A stretch of 64,000 nt of DNA. It comes from CAVQEK01 sp963711495. GTDB taxonomy: Bacteria > Bacteroidota > Bacteroidia > Cytophagales > Cyclobacteriaceae. The stretch is taken from the NCBI GenBank assembly GCA_963711495.1, contig CAVQEK010000004.1, positions 2,232,001 through 2,296,000 on the forward strand, written 5' to 3'. Below are positions 56,001 to 64,000 of this stretch, piece after piece. Made by a program: the position numbers and the translations under genes. Within the stretch, counting starts at the first letter, position 1. Each line of letters starts with the position of its first letter. The notes beneath the pieces were generated by a model. The model saw only the letters and a program-made list of their open reading frames with translations. It had not been told where the DNA came from and ran no database searches.

Positions 56001-56784
56001 TGGAATAGATCCAAAACGTCGAAAATCCAGTGGAATCACAACTGCAATTATTCGTGAGAAGGGTGTAAATGGCGACCGGGAAATGGCTTGGGCCTTATAT
56101 CTGGCAGGCATGGATGTAAAGGATGTCCATATGACTGATCTGATTTCTGGTCGTGAAACGCTAGAAGGTGTACAAATGATCGTATTTGTTGGAGGGTTTT
56201 CCAATTCAGATGTCCTTGGTTCGGCAAAAGGCTGGGCAGGAGCCTTTATATATAATGAAAAAGCCAAACATACATTGGATAATTTTTATTCCAGGAAGGA
56301 TACGTTGAGCCTGGGTGTATGCAATGGCTGCCAGTTGATGATTGAATTGGGAGTTGTGACCCCAACTCACCAGGAAAAACCTAAGATGCTGCACAACAAA
56401 TCGCATAAATTTGAATCGACTTTTTTGTCGGTTGACATTCAGGAAAGCAATGCTGTAATGTTGAAAAACATGAACAATTCAAAACTCGGTATCTGGGTAG
56501 CTCATGGCGAAGGACAATTTTCTTTTCCTTATGAGGAAGTTGAATATCAAATTCCAATTAAATTTACTTATGAAGAATACCCCGGTAACCCTAACGGATC
56601 GCAATATAATGCTGCAGGTTTGTGTTCGGAAGATGGCCGGCATCTGGTCATGATGCCACATTTGGAAAGATCAATTTATCCATGGAATTGGGCCTACTAT
56701 CCAACTGAGCGTAAGCAAGATCAGATTTCACCCTGGATCCAGGCATTTGTGAATGCACGCCAGTGGCTGGTTGAACATCACTAA
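53095..56784 (+). CDS. purL: phosphoribosylformylglycinamidine synthase, large form
   Basis: A 1229-residue FGAM synthase that catalyses the fourth step of purine synthesis. The start at 53095 (MVLFFNSENK) fits the family; an upstream GTG frame adds 32 odd residues. The N-terminal domain, linker and two ATPase repeats are present (FGFSQVNSEHCRHKIFNG near residue 155; LTLKAETHNFPTTVEPFNGAATGSGG near 240). The C-terminal glutaminase has C1076 in CNGCQ as nucleophile, and H1189/E1191 (MPHLER). This is the single-chain type, not the split PurLQS type. It stands alone, not in a pur operon. Confidence 0.95.
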   Translation: MVLFFNSENKIIALETSREFDESTINRLSWLFGNATLFSSERVEGNFVGPRKEMVTPWSTNAVEITQNMGISGVCRIEEYYRTESEHSRFDPMLQAMYSTLDQDLFTIKHQPEPIQFIDNIQEYNKQEGLALTEDEIAYLVALSEKLKRKLTDSEIFGFSQVNSEHCRHKIFNGTFIIDGEEQNLSLFQLIKLTTSKNPNRVVSAYKDNCAFLQGPHIEQFAPKTQNKPDFFLVKDIESVLTLKAETHNFPTTVEPFNGAATGSGGEIRDRLGGGKGAIPLSGTAVYMTSYPRLENGRPWEKATGARDWLYQTPQEILIKASNGASDFGNKFGQPLICGSLLTFEHQEEGKKFGYDKVIMLAGGIGYGVKKDSIKGHPHKGDKVVLLGGDNYRIGMGGGAVSSVATGEYENAIELNAVQRSNPEMQKRVANAIRALAESDQNPIISIHDHGAGGHLNCLSELVESTGGKIDMEKLPIGDPTLSDKEIIGNESQERMGLVIKDKDIELLREIAERERAPIYEIGETTGDHQFVFYRKNGSIHPIDLKLEDMFGNPPKTMMDDVSRPIRFHEIKYEKEQLEKYLNLVLQIEAVACKDWLTNKVDRSVTGKVAKQQTAGSIQLPLNNLGVNALDYQGIKGLATAIGHAPVSGMIDPAAGSMLSIAEALTNIIWAPIVHDIKGISLSANWMWPCKNPGEDARLYQAVKAASDFALALGINIPTGKDSLSMTQKYKDGETVLAPGTVIISAAGEVQDIRKVVEPVVKDVEGSRLLYIDLSKDHYKLGGSSFAQILNGLGNEVPSVKDAVYFVDVFKSIQELINQEKILAGHDISSGGMITTLLEMCFAHPDIGLDIKFSSISEPDLVKLLFSENPGLIIQVEDIDEVKKYLIDQGISFHNIGTINHRRKLRIVKIADNIEFDIDELRDTWFKTSYLLDCQQCGDLLAKKRFDHYKKQELQFNFSNQFTGTFRQFGIDPKRRKSSGITTAIIREKGVNGDREMAWALYLAGMDVKDVHMTDLISGRETLEGVQMIVFVGGFSNSDVLGSAKGWAGAFIYNEKAKHTLDNFYSRKDTLSLGVCNGCQLMIELGVVTPTHQEKPKMLHNKSHKFESTFLSVDIQESNAVMLKNMNNSKLGIWVAHGEGQFSFPYEEVEYQIPIKFTYEEYPGNPNGSQYNAAGLCSEDGRHLVMMPHLERSIYPWNWAYYPTERKQDQISPWIQAFVNARQWLVEHH

Positions 56785-57056
56785 TGGTGAGATAGCAACA
56801 ATGAGGACATTATAAAAACAATTGGATCAAAACCAAGTGAACTACCCGAGAAAATAGTGTGTGTTACCATCGGTATGCTGACAAAAATTATAAAACTGTG
56901 CATATTGTCATCAAAAGATTTGCATACAGGTTATAAAAATTATTATTTATTGTGTAGTTTTTTTTATAATATATTAAACAAGAAACCACGATCCATCAAA
57001 TCACCGCTGCATATATGCATATATTTATTGAACATATTTACTAAATAAACTACCAC

Positions 57057-57863
57057 ATGGAAAATTTAAAACACTACGAAGAATTAGCGATAACCTATGC
57101 GTCTAAAGTAGCACTGGCGTTGTTAACATTAATTATCGGTTGGATCATCATTAATGCCGTTGTAAAATTCCTGAAGAAAACATTAACAAAACGAAATGTG
57201 GATGCTTCACTGGTGCCTTTCATGGCGACTGTAAGTAATGTGATGCTCAAAATCATGTTGCTCATTTCAGTGGCTACCATGATTGGTATACAAACAACCT
57301 CCTTTGTGGCTGTGCTTGGTGCTGCCGGTTTGGCGGTGGGCCTGGCACTTCAGGGCGGTTTGGCAAATTTCGCCGGTGGAGTGTTGATCCTGTTATTCAA
57401 ACCGTTTAAAGTCGGAGATGTTATTGAAGCACAAGGTGTTATTGCTCTCGTACACGAAATTCAAATATTTCACACCATACTCAAAACCTATGACAATAAA
57501 ACCATAATTATTCCTAATGGGCATTTGTCCAATGATAAATTGACCAATTACTCCACTGAACCAACCCGAAAGGTTGAATGGGTCTTTGGTATTAGTTACA
57601 GTGATAGCATCGATAAGGCAAAAGACATCATTCAAAGAGAAATATTTTCAGACGAACGAATTTTGGATCGGGATACTCCCTTTATCAATTTGGCAGAGTT
57701 GGGTGACAGTTCAGTGAATTTTAAAGTCCGGGGCCTTGTTGATCAGGCAAATTATTGGAATGTTTTTTTTGAAATGAATGAAAAAGTGAAAAAAGCTTTT
57801 GACAAGGAAGGTATCAGTATACCATTCCCACAACGCGACGTCCATCTTTATCAGTCCAAGTAA
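57057..57863 (+). CDS. mscS: small-conductance mechanosensitive channel
   Basis: A 268-residue MscS-type channel. Three N-terminal helices are followed by the pore helix GAAGLAVGLALQGGLANFAGG (about residues 91-111), with the alternating Gly/Ala pattern of MscS TM3. The cytoplasmic beta domain begins FKPFKVGDVIE. It releases osmolytes under membrane tension. The next gene, DUF3078, is 28 bp downstream on the same strand and probably co-transcribed. Confidence 0.93.
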   Translation: MENLKHYEELAITYASKVALALLTLIIGWIIINAVVKFLKKTLTKRNVDASLVPFMATVSNVMLKIMLLISVATMIGIQTTSFVAVLGAAGLAVGLALQGGLANFAGGVLILLFKPFKVGDVIEAQGVIALVHEIQIFHTILKTYDNKTIIIPNGHLSNDKLTNYSTEPTRKVEWVFGISYSDSIDKAKDIIQREIFSDERILDRDTPFINLAELGDSSVNFKVRGLVDQANYWNVFFEMNEKVKKAFDKEGISIPFPQRDVHLYQSK

Positions 57864-57891
57864 ATCCAACATTTATTAATCAAGTAGCAAC

Positions 57892-58788
57892 ATGAAGTTA
57901 TATAAATATATCATTGGTGTTGTGCTTTTTTGTGCTTCATCCATACTGGTCCGGGCGCAAAATAGCGATACCACTTATTGGAAAAGATCGTTTAAGGGTG
58001 GGTTGAATCTAAGTCAGGCTTCTTTTTCTTCTAACTGGTCTGCCGGTGGCTTTAATTCCATAGGCGCTGGGGCTTATATAAATGCCAAAGCCAATTACCA
58101 AAAGGAAAAAAATTCATGGGACAATCAAATGGAATTACTGTACGGATTTGTGAATACCGCAGATCAGGGCTATCGAAAAGCCAATGACCGCATATTTCTC
58201 GATACGAAATACGGATATGCACTCTCAGCGAAATGGAACATGTTTTTAGCCTTGAATTTCACCTCGCAGTTTGCGAAAGGTTATAAATTTGAAAAAGATG
58301 TGAATGGCGTAGAGCAATCTTCTCTGATTTCAGCATTTCTTGCTCCCGGATACATCACTACGAGCTGGGGCTTTGAATACCACCCTGTTGACTATTTTCA
58401 CTTACGACTCAGTCCTTTTGCACCAAGAGCAACGATTGTAAGGATCAGTGATCTTGCAGTTGATAATAATTACGGGGTGCCGGTTGGTCAAACTGTGCGA
58501 TACGAGTGGCTTGCATTTCAGGCATTGGCTGATTTCGATAAAGATCTGAGTGAAAATGTCCATTTAAAATGGATCTACATGATGTATATCAATTATGAAA
58601 ATTTGACTTTAGATCAGATCGATCATCGGCTCGATGCGGTCCTGAGCGTAAAGTTGGCTAAGTATTTTGATATTAAATTGAATCTTACCTTGTTATATGA
58701 TAAAGACCAGGATGACAAGATACAGGTTAGTCAGGGTTTGGGTATTGGCTTTGCCTACAGTATCCAAAATTATAAAGAAGAGAAATAA
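57892..58788 (+). CDS. DUF3078-domain outer-membrane protein
   Basis: A 298-residue protein with a signal peptide (MKLYKYIIGVVLF to about VRAQ). The mature protein starts with YWKRSFKGGLNLSQASFSSNWSAGG, the typical DUF3078 beginning, and continues as alternating beta strands typical of a Bacteroidota outer-membrane barrel. The function is unknown. It follows mscS by 28 bp and is ended by a strong hairpin. Confidence 0.82.
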   Translation: MKLYKYIIGVVLFCASSILVRAQNSDTTYWKRSFKGGLNLSQASFSSNWSAGGFNSIGAGAYINAKANYQKEKNSWDNQMELLYGFVNTADQGYRKANDRIFLDTKYGYALSAKWNMFLALNFTSQFAKGYKFEKDVNGVEQSSLISAFLAPGYITTSWGFEYHPVDYFHLRLSPFAPRATIVRISDLAVDNNYGVPVGQTVRYEWLAFQALADFDKDLSENVHLKWIYMMYINYENLTLDQIDHRLDAVLSVKLAKYFDIKLNLTLLYDKDQDDKIQVSQGLGIGFAYSIQNYKEEK

Positions 58789-58802
58789 TAACAGATTAAA
58801 CC

Positions 58803-58835
58803 AAATAAGGCCATTACACAACGGTGGCCTTATTT
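58803..58835 (+). terminator. bidirectional intrinsic terminator
   Basis: Perfect 11-bp stem AAATAAGGCCA / TGGCCTTATTT around an 11-base loop, followed by TTCTTT on the plus strand. It ends the DUF3078 transcript. It overlaps the stop codon of the convergent S24-family regulator gene, so it can serve that transcript as well. Confidence 0.88.
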
Positions 58836-59615
58836 TTCTTTAAGCTTGATCACTTCCTGTTGCAAGTCCATCACAATGCCGGCCAGCTTCTTTAAAGTAA
58901 GATTGTTTTCCGCCTCAGGTTCAGGGAATGCCAAACTGATATAGCCTTTAGCTTCCCAAATTTCAAGGAGCTCATTTAGTTCTATATCATAGGGAGTGAA
59001 TTCCTTATTATCTGAAACCAGGCATATTTTAGAAGGCTCATTATTGTATTTGTAAACTCGTTTATAGACAACACCTTCCTTCTGTGTTACCAATACATAC
59101 GTTTTGCCATTTCTTAGGCTTTCGACATTTTCTGTAAACTTGCCAATAATAATGGTACCAGCGGCAAGTGGCAGCATGGAATCACCACTAATTTCGAATG
59201 CGCGGTATGTGGCATTTTTGGGTAAAATTGGCAATTGAAATTTGGGAAGTTCTTCAATGTATTCCGGGTCGGCATATCCATTTAAATAGCCTGCGGCAGC
59301 TTTTTGTGGAACAAGTTCAATGTTTTCCCGGTCATTTTTATCAACAGTAATGGAGAGAATTTTCAGGTTGTTGCCATTATTAAAATTAATATGCTTGGAG
59401 AAATCTGTTCTGGTAAGATCTGTTCCAATCAATTGGTCTACTGCTACATTAAATATTTCCGAAAACTTGATCAAATTACTGATGCGTGGATCAGCACGTC
59501 CTTCTTCGTATGCTCCCAGCAACGAACGTTTGATGCCAATCTTATGAGCCATTTGCTCCTGGGTTATTCCTATGTTTTTGCGCAGGTGTTTGAGGTTTTC
59601 ACTAACGATGCTCAT
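58830..59615 (-). CDS. XRE-family regulator with S24 (LexA-like) peptidase domain
   Basis: A 261-residue protein. Residues about 5-62 are a Cro/CI helix-turn-helix (ITQEQMAHKIGIKRSLLGAYEEG). Residues about 105-215 are an S24 domain with S146 in GDSM and K185 in VYKRV, the LexA/CI catalytic pair. A108-G109 (KAAAGY) could be the self-cleavage bond. Proteins of this kind are phage-type or stress repressors that autocleave, but many Bacteroidota copies are housekeeping regulators. No phage gene lies nearby. It is the second gene after a small unknown gene, both read leftward. Confidence 0.88.
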   Translation of the reverse strand: MSIVSENLKHLRKNIGITQEQMAHKIGIKRSLLGAYEEGRADPRISNLIKFSEIFNVAVDQLIGTDLTRTDFSKHINFNNGNNLKILSITVDKNDRENIELVPQKAAAGYLNGYADPEYIEELPKFQLPILPKNATYRAFEISGDSMLPLAAGTIIIGKFTENVESLRNGKTYVLVTQKEGVVYKRVYKYNNEPSKICLVSDNKEFTPYDIELNELLEIWEAKGYISLAFPEPEAENNLTLKKLAGIVMDLQQEVIKLKEK

Positions 59616-59709
59616 TGGAAAGCTTGATTAAATGGAACACAAAAAAATTCATTTAATTCTTTAAACTTGATGGTGTAATATATTGATAACATGTGAATTA
59701 AATTCTATT

Positions 59710-60024
59710 CTACTTTTTAAATAATAAAAATTCATCCCTGAGCTCAACGTTTTGTTTAATGGAAAACAAATGGCGTTGATAATATCTTTCCAGATCACCT
59801 ATTTCCACCAATTTTGTTTTAATTTCCCATACGACTTCCCTCAGGGTTTGTTCTGCGTTTACCAGAATGTATCCGTAACAGTCTTCACTGGCCAATCCAT
59901 AGGCAAAAAATTTAACCTGGCATTTTCCGGACTTCAATTTTTTGCTTTCTATTTTGATCTGGATACCATCGTATTTATCCCTGTAAGGTCCTCGCATGAT
60001 ATCGGAATTTTCTCCTAAAAACAT
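59710..60024 (-). CDS. hypothetical 104-residue protein next to the S24 regulator
   Basis: A soluble, charged protein of mixed alpha/beta pattern: GIQIKIESKK and CQVKFFAYG strands, then a long helix (AEQTLREVVWEIKTKLVEIGDLERYYQRHLFSI). I do not recognise the family. It is read toward the S24 regulator with a 94-bp gap and has an operator-like repeat array just upstream (60054-60121), so it is probably under that regulator's or a related control (inference). Confidence 0.55.
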   Translation of the reverse strand: MFLGENSDIMRGPYRDKYDGIQIKIESKKLKSGKCQVKFFAYGLASEDCYGYILVNAEQTLREVVWEIKTKLVEIGDLERYYQRHLFSIKQNVELRDEFLLFKK

Positions 60025-60053
60025 TTATTTTTTTTATTAATATTACTATAAAT

Positions 60054-60121
60054 ATTAGTAAATATTCCCATAAAATTAGTAAATATTTCTAATTCACCAA
60101 ATAGTAACTAAAATATTTAGT
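60054..60121. promoter_or_regulatory. operator-like repeat array (two 13-bp repeats 21 bp apart plus a dyad)
   Basis: ATTAGTAAATATT occurs exactly at 60054-60066 and again at 60075-60087, a 21-bp period (two helical turns). A 15-bp dyad ACTAAAATATTTAGT follows at 60107-60121. The array is 30-100 bp upstream of the leftward 104-codon gene. Such spacing is typical for cooperative CI/LexA-like binding, and an XRE-S24 regulator is the next gene. The AT-rich background weakens the case. Confidence 0.5.
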
Positions 60122-60339
60122 CAAAAGATATAATTTTTTAGTGACACGGTTTGATTATGGCAGAATGACAAATTATCATTGAATTGCAATAAAGATGATT
60201 GCCATAATGAAATTTAAGGCGAATAAATAAGATTCCGGGAAATGAAGATTATATTGCGCAAAAAACGGATAGTTTGCTTTACGACTGGTGTAAATTTGAT
60301 TTTTTGGAGAAAGTCTAATATTGGATTCATCAAAATCTT
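60122..60339. other. divergent promoter region of the ROK-family gene
   Basis: No gene seen. TAAATTTG at 60291-60298 matches TAnnTTTG and lies 41 bp before the kinase ATG. A TTTG at 60273-60276 is 14 bp upstream, slightly shorter than the usual 17-23 bp for the -33 element. Confidence 0.4.
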
Positions 60340-61173
60340 ATGAGTAACATAATTGGCGTTGACCTAGGTGGAACAAAGATCAAAGCGGGGGTAAGGAGAG
60401 GAAATGATCTGGCTGATATTCGTTTGACCATGTTGAAAGAAAAGGATTCTCTGGATGGAACTCTACGACAACTCATTGAATTGATCGCTTCATTAACTGG
60501 ACCTGATATAGATGGTATTGGTATAGGAGTTCCTTCCGTAGTGGATGTGGAAAAAGGTATTGTTTATGATGTCGTAAACATACCGTCCTGGAAAAAAGTG
60601 GCTCTAAAGGAAATTCTGGAAAAGGAATTTAAACTTTCGGTGGCTGTGAACAATGATGCCAACTGTTTTGCACTGGGAGAACATCGGTTTGGCAAAACCC
60701 GGAACTTCCACAATGTAGTTGGTCTGACAATTGGTACCGGCTTGGGCGCTGGAGTTATCATCAACAATGAACTGTATAACGGGAGTAACTGCGGTGCCGG
60801 AGAAATTGGTATGCTGGCATATATGGATAAAAATTATGAATATTATTGCAGTAGTTTCTTTTTTGAAGCCATCCATCAAACCACAGCCCTCGAGACTTTC
60901 AAAAATGCCGAAAAAGGCATGTTTCAATCGTTGCAACTTTGGTCGGAATTCGGGGGTCATTTGGGCAATGCATTAAAGGCAGTGGTATATGCGTTGGACC
61001 CGGAAGCCATTGTGTTGGGCGGGTCTATTGCTAAGGCTTATACTTATTTTTCACAGTCTATGATGGATTCCCTGCAGGATTTTGCATATCCACAATCCAT
61101 CAAGAAATTGAAAATATTACAATCCGATCAAGAGGATATAACCTTATTGGGTGCATCGGGACTTTTAAAATAG
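60340..61173 (+). CDS. ROK-family sugar kinase lacking the zinc-binding cysteines
   Basis: A 277-residue ROK protein. The ATP loop is IIGVDLGGTKIKAG at residues 4-17; the catalytic base is D106 (NNDAN), and GTGLGAGVI and GAGEIG (152-157) follow. The usual zinc motif HxGCxCGxxGCxE is absent: after GAGEIG comes MLAYMDKNYEYYCSSFF, with no His or Cys cluster. It has no DNA-binding domain, so it is a kinase and not a NagC-type repressor. It lies 85 bp before a GH2 exo-glucosaminidase-like gene, so glucosamine or N-acetylglucosamine phosphorylation is plausible (inference). Confidence 0.85.
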   Translation: MSNIIGVDLGGTKIKAGVRRGNDLADIRLTMLKEKDSLDGTLRQLIELIASLTGPDIDGIGIGVPSVVDVEKGIVYDVVNIPSWKKVALKEILEKEFKLSVAVNNDANCFALGEHRFGKTRNFHNVVGLTIGTGLGAGVIINNELYNGSNCGAGEIGMLAYMDKNYEYYCSSFFFEAIHQTTALETFKNAEKGMFQSLQLWSEFGGHLGNALKAVVYALDPEAIVLGGSIAKAYTYFSQSMMDSLQDFAYPQSIKKLKILQSDQEDITLLGASGLLK

Positions 61174-61258
61174 GAAAGCTATTCAGATGACTTGATACAT
61201 CAATGTCGTTATCATTTTTGATATAAGATAAAATATTTTGTATTAGATCCTGATTGTC

Positions 61259-63889
61259 ATGAAAACAAAAACATCGATATTTTACGGACTTATCTTTTTA
61301 CTGCCAGCAACTTTATTTTCGTGTCACTCCACACCCAAAAACTTTTCCGGAGTGCTATTGCTCAAACAAGGCTGGCAGATACAGCAATCTGCCAAAGTGA
61401 CCCAATCAGGGTCGCAACTGTCTTCTGAACAAGCCAAAGTTCAGGACTGGTACAAAGCCACTGTACCGTCTACCATTATGGGTGTACTGACGGCCAATGG
61501 ACTCTACAAAGATATTTTTATGGGGGAGAATCTGAAAAATGTTGACACCACCCAGTTTACCAAACCCTGGTGGTACAGAACTTCCTTTCAGATACCGCAA
61601 CTCTCTGATGACCAACACGCCATGCTGCATTTTAATGGCATTAGTTATTATGGCAACATCTGGTTGAATGGCCATTTGCTGGCATCCAAAGACAGTGTTT
61701 TCGGGGCTTTCCGGAGATTTCAATTTGATGTTTCCGGAAAATTGAAGCAAGGCGAAAATGTATTGGCGGTGGAAGTTTTTCGGCGTCAGGCCGGAGATTT
61801 CGGCGTTGGATTTGTTGACTGGAACCCGAAACCACCTGATCAGAGCATGGGTTTGTGGCGAGATGTTTATCTGAAGATTTCCGGAAACGTATCAATAATC
61901 AATCCCGCTGTCGAATCCAAAGTGGATCTGGAAACACTTGATAATGCCTTTTTGACCATTAAAACTGATTTAAAAAATCACAGTAATTCTCCAATACGTG
62001 GTCATTTGAAGGGAAAATTCGATGATGTACAGTTTGAATATCCGGTGCAATTAAAAGCTGATGAACAAAAAGTAATTTCTATTACCGACCAGGATATTCC
62101 TTCCCTGCATGTCAAACATCCGCGGTTGTGGTGGTGTAATAATTTGGGTGATCCAAACCTATATCAGTTGCAACTGCAATTCGTTGAGGAAAATGTCATC
62201 GATGATTCCACCGCTATAAACTTCGGCATTCGTGATGTACAACTTTATGTGGATGATGGCGGGCATAAAGGATTTAAGCTGAATGGAAAAAAGGTTTTGA
62301 TCAAAGGAGGTGGCTGGGCGGATGATCTGTTTCTTCGGGATACGCCGGAACGAAATGAAACGCAGGTTCAATATGTCAAAGACATGAACCTCAATACCAT
62401 CCGGTTCGAAGGATTCTGGGGCACCAGTGACAACATATACAGTTTATGCGATAAATACGGCATTATGGTGATGGTAGGCTGGAGTTGCCAGTGGGAGTGG
62501 GAAGGTTTGATGGGTAAGCCTTGCGACCAGTTTGGCGGGATCGAGACCGAAAATGAAATTAATCTGATCGTCAATTCTCTGGATGATCAGGTAAAATGGC
62601 TGAGGAACCATCCGAGCATCATCACCTGGTTTGTGGGAAGTGATAAACTGCCCAGACCGGAATTAGAAGAACGGTATAAATCGCTGTTAGATAGCATCGA
62701 TGATCGATCTTACCTGGCATCTGCCGCAGGGTATAAAAGTATCGTCAGCGGGCCAACGGGTGTGAAAATGAATGGTCCCTACCAATATGAGGGGCCCAAC
62801 TACTGGTATATCGATTCTGTAAATGGCGGGGCCTTCGGATTTAATACCGAAACCGGTCCAGGGCCGCAAATCCCTGTAAAGGAATCTGTTGAAAGAATGA
62901 TCCCGAAAGACAAACTGTGGCCGCTTAATGACACCTGGAATTATCATTGCGCCCACGGCCCTATATTCGGCAACCTCGATGTCTTCAATAAAGCATTAGA
63001 CAACCGCTATGGCAAATCCAAAGACCTGGATGATTATCTTATGAAATCCGGGGCGATGGAATATGAAGCCATGAGTGGCATGTTTGAAGCGTTTCGGGTG
63101 AACCTGCATCAGACAACAGGTCTTATTCAATGGATGCTCAATTCTGCCTGGCCGGCAGTGTACTGGCAATTGTACGATTATTATTTGCTGCCAACACCTG
63201 CATATTATGCGGCAAAAAAATCCAACGCACCGGTTCAACTCATCTATGATTATGGCGATAATTCAGTGTATGCGGTAAATGAAACACCTCACGATTTTCA
63301 GGATCTCAAGGCTTCTGTTTCTTTATATGACATCAACGGAAAAAAAATATTCTCTCGGGACCAACAGTTTAATATAGCTCAAAATTTAGCAAAGCAACTT
63401 TTGCCGGTGCCGGATTATACCGGAGATGTTTTTTTGAAACTTGTGTTAACAGACAGTCATGAAGAACCATTGGCAAATAATTTTTATTGGTTATCCGGTG
63501 AAAATGACAAATATGATTGGGATAAAACGCTCTGGGCTTATACCCCAATTAAATCTTACGCCAACTTCAAACCTTTGAGCCAACTGCCTGATGCCGATGT
63601 CGATTTCACCTACCACCTCAATCGGGCAGGCAATGATCAGGAGGATACGCTGAAGGTTGAGCTGAATAATAAATCAGATGGAATTGCCTTTTTTATCCAG
63701 TTATCTTTGAAAGATGACCAGGGAAAAATGCTTTATCCTGTTTTTTGGCAGGACAACTACATGAGTTTGTTGCCTAACGAAAACCGGGAAATAACGGCCA
63801 GGATTCCTGCAACAACCCTGGGCGGAAAGAAGGTGACAATCAATATTTCGGGATGGAATGTGGCTGGTAAATCGCTGGATTTGGAGTGA
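61259..63889 (+). CDS. GH2 exo-beta-D-glucosaminidase-like lipoprotein
   Basis: An 876-residue exported lipoprotein with lipobox LFSC. Order: sugar-binding jelly roll (about residues 30-210), Ig-like domain, GH2 TIM barrel (about 320-640), C-terminal Ig-like domains. The likely acid/base is D462 in WFVGSD and the nucleophile E531 in FNTETGPG. The Asp in place of the NE motif's Glu, and the spacing of 69, match exo-beta-D-glucosaminidases such as CsxA (D469/E541), not beta-galactosidases or beta-mannosidases. It probably removes glucosamine from chitosan-type oligosaccharides; the ROK gene upstream may act on the product. Confidence 0.85.
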   Translation: MKTKTSIFYGLIFLLPATLFSCHSTPKNFSGVLLLKQGWQIQQSAKVTQSGSQLSSEQAKVQDWYKATVPSTIMGVLTANGLYKDIFMGENLKNVDTTQFTKPWWYRTSFQIPQLSDDQHAMLHFNGISYYGNIWLNGHLLASKDSVFGAFRRFQFDVSGKLKQGENVLAVEVFRRQAGDFGVGFVDWNPKPPDQSMGLWRDVYLKISGNVSIINPAVESKVDLETLDNAFLTIKTDLKNHSNSPIRGHLKGKFDDVQFEYPVQLKADEQKVISITDQDIPSLHVKHPRLWWCNNLGDPNLYQLQLQFVEENVIDDSTAINFGIRDVQLYVDDGGHKGFKLNGKKVLIKGGGWADDLFLRDTPERNETQVQYVKDMNLNTIRFEGFWGTSDNIYSLCDKYGIMVMVGWSCQWEWEGLMGKPCDQFGGIETENEINLIVNSLDDQVKWLRNHPSIITWFVGSDKLPRPELEERYKSLLDSIDDRSYLASAAGYKSIVSGPTGVKMNGPYQYEGPNYWYIDSVNGGAFGFNTETGPGPQIPVKESVERMIPKDKLWPLNDTWNYHCAHGPIFGNLDVFNKALDNRYGKSKDLDDYLMKSGAMEYEAMSGMFEAFRVNLHQTTGLIQWMLNSAWPAVYWQLYDYYLLPTPAYYAAKKSNAPVQLIYDYGDNSVYAVNETPHDFQDLKASVSLYDINGKKIFSRDQQFNIAQNLAKQLLPVPDYTGDVFLKLVLTDSHEEPLANNFYWLSGENDKYDWDKTLWAYTPIKSYANFKPLSQLPDADVDFTYHLNRAGNDQEDTLKVELNNKSDGIAFFIQLSLKDDQGKMLYPVFWQDNYMSLLPNENREITARIPATTLGGKKVTINISGWNVAGKSLDLE

Positions 63890-64000
63890 TCGAACAATAT
63901 GGATGATCTTGAAATAGGGTAAAAAGGGGTTGATTAAAAAACTTTTATCGTCGTAGAAATTGCCAGCACTTTGCGTAAATTGAGGCAATTAATACGCGAA
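63890..64000. other. window end, no gene seen
   Basis: The last 111 bp contain no supported gene and no clear terminator after the GH2 gene. The following gene, if any, starts outside the window. Confidence 0.4.

Noticed and set aside
56857..57048. 63-codon frame between purL and mscS
   Set aside because: Composition is Ile/Tyr/Lys-rich, as expected from AT-rich spacer; no start signal.
58830..60121. prophage immunity region
   Set aside because: Only the S24 regulator and one small gene are present; there are no integrase, structural or lysis genes, and ordinary chromosomal genes flank them.

Overview
The window comes from a chromosome of the phylum Bacteroidota. The signs are two secreted glycosidases ending in FPNP-type T9SS sorting domains, a type III glutamine synthetase, the DUF3078, DUF4468 and BBP2 outer-membrane/secreted families, candidate TAnnTTTG promoter elements, and starts that mostly lack strong Shine-Dalgarno sequences. 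A complete 14-subunit complex I with fused nuoCD fits an aerobic environmental lineage such as the Saprospiria, but I cannot fix the family. No rRNA, tRNA, CRISPR array, prophage or intact insertion sequence was seen.

Layout. (1) 0.2-11.4 kb: an accessory catabolic island. It holds a GntP-family permease, a RidA-family deaminase, a D-threonine aldolase/D-serine dehydratase-like PLP enzyme, an M19 dipeptidase, an IolB-like cupin, a FadR-type regulator and a GH39-like lipoprotein. A facing pair encodes an L-Ala-D/L-Glu-type epimerase and a VanX-like D-Ala-D-Ala dipeptidase, followed by an M28 peptidase. Two FadR-style operators (TTGGT/ACCA inverted repeats) sit in front of the cupin gene and over the regulator's own start. 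Together this looks like uptake and breakdown of D-amino-acid dipeptides, possibly cell-wall derived. (2) 11.4-16.6 kb: a DUF6064 membrane protein, rtcB, and a large glycosidase-like lipoprotein that converges on rtcB with overlapping stop codons. (3) 17.2-31.8 kb: nuoABCDEFGHIJKLMN in one operon, with N7 cluster ligands kept in NuoG and a TTG start for nuoN. (4) 31.9-35.5 kb: a Gre-family factor, a small zinc-ribbon protein, and an unusually large PrsW-family membrane protease. (5) 35.8-43.4 kb: secreted GH5 and GH44 endoglucanases, then a seven-PAS histidine kinase. (6) 43.5-49.1 kb: nitrogen assimilation (type III glutamine synthetase, a DUF4468 protein, a BBP2 porin, an Amt transporter), all on the minus strand. 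(7) 49.7-53.0 kb: an AT-rich stretch with a 3-hydroxyacyl-CoA dehydrogenase, an SDR, small unknown proteins and decayed gene fragments. (8) 53.1-58.8 kb: large PurL, an MscS channel, and a DUF3078 protein. (9) 58.8-60.3 kb: an XRE-S24 repressor-like regulator and a small unknown gene preceded by an array of short operator-like repeats. (10) 60.3-63.9 kb: a ROK-family kinase without the usual zinc-binding cysteines, then a GH2 lipoprotein resembling exo-beta-D-glucosaminidase.

How the genes may work together (inference). Regions 1, 5 and 10, together with the glycosidase-like lipoprotein of region 2, describe a polymer scavenger that takes beta-glucans, amino sugars and D-amino-acid peptides. 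Complex I supplies respiration, and the glutamine synthetase/Amt set handles ammonium. The strongest candidate for an under-described system is the D-amino-acid/dipeptide island with its operators. Weaker candidates are the large PrsW protease and the operator array next to the S24 regulator.
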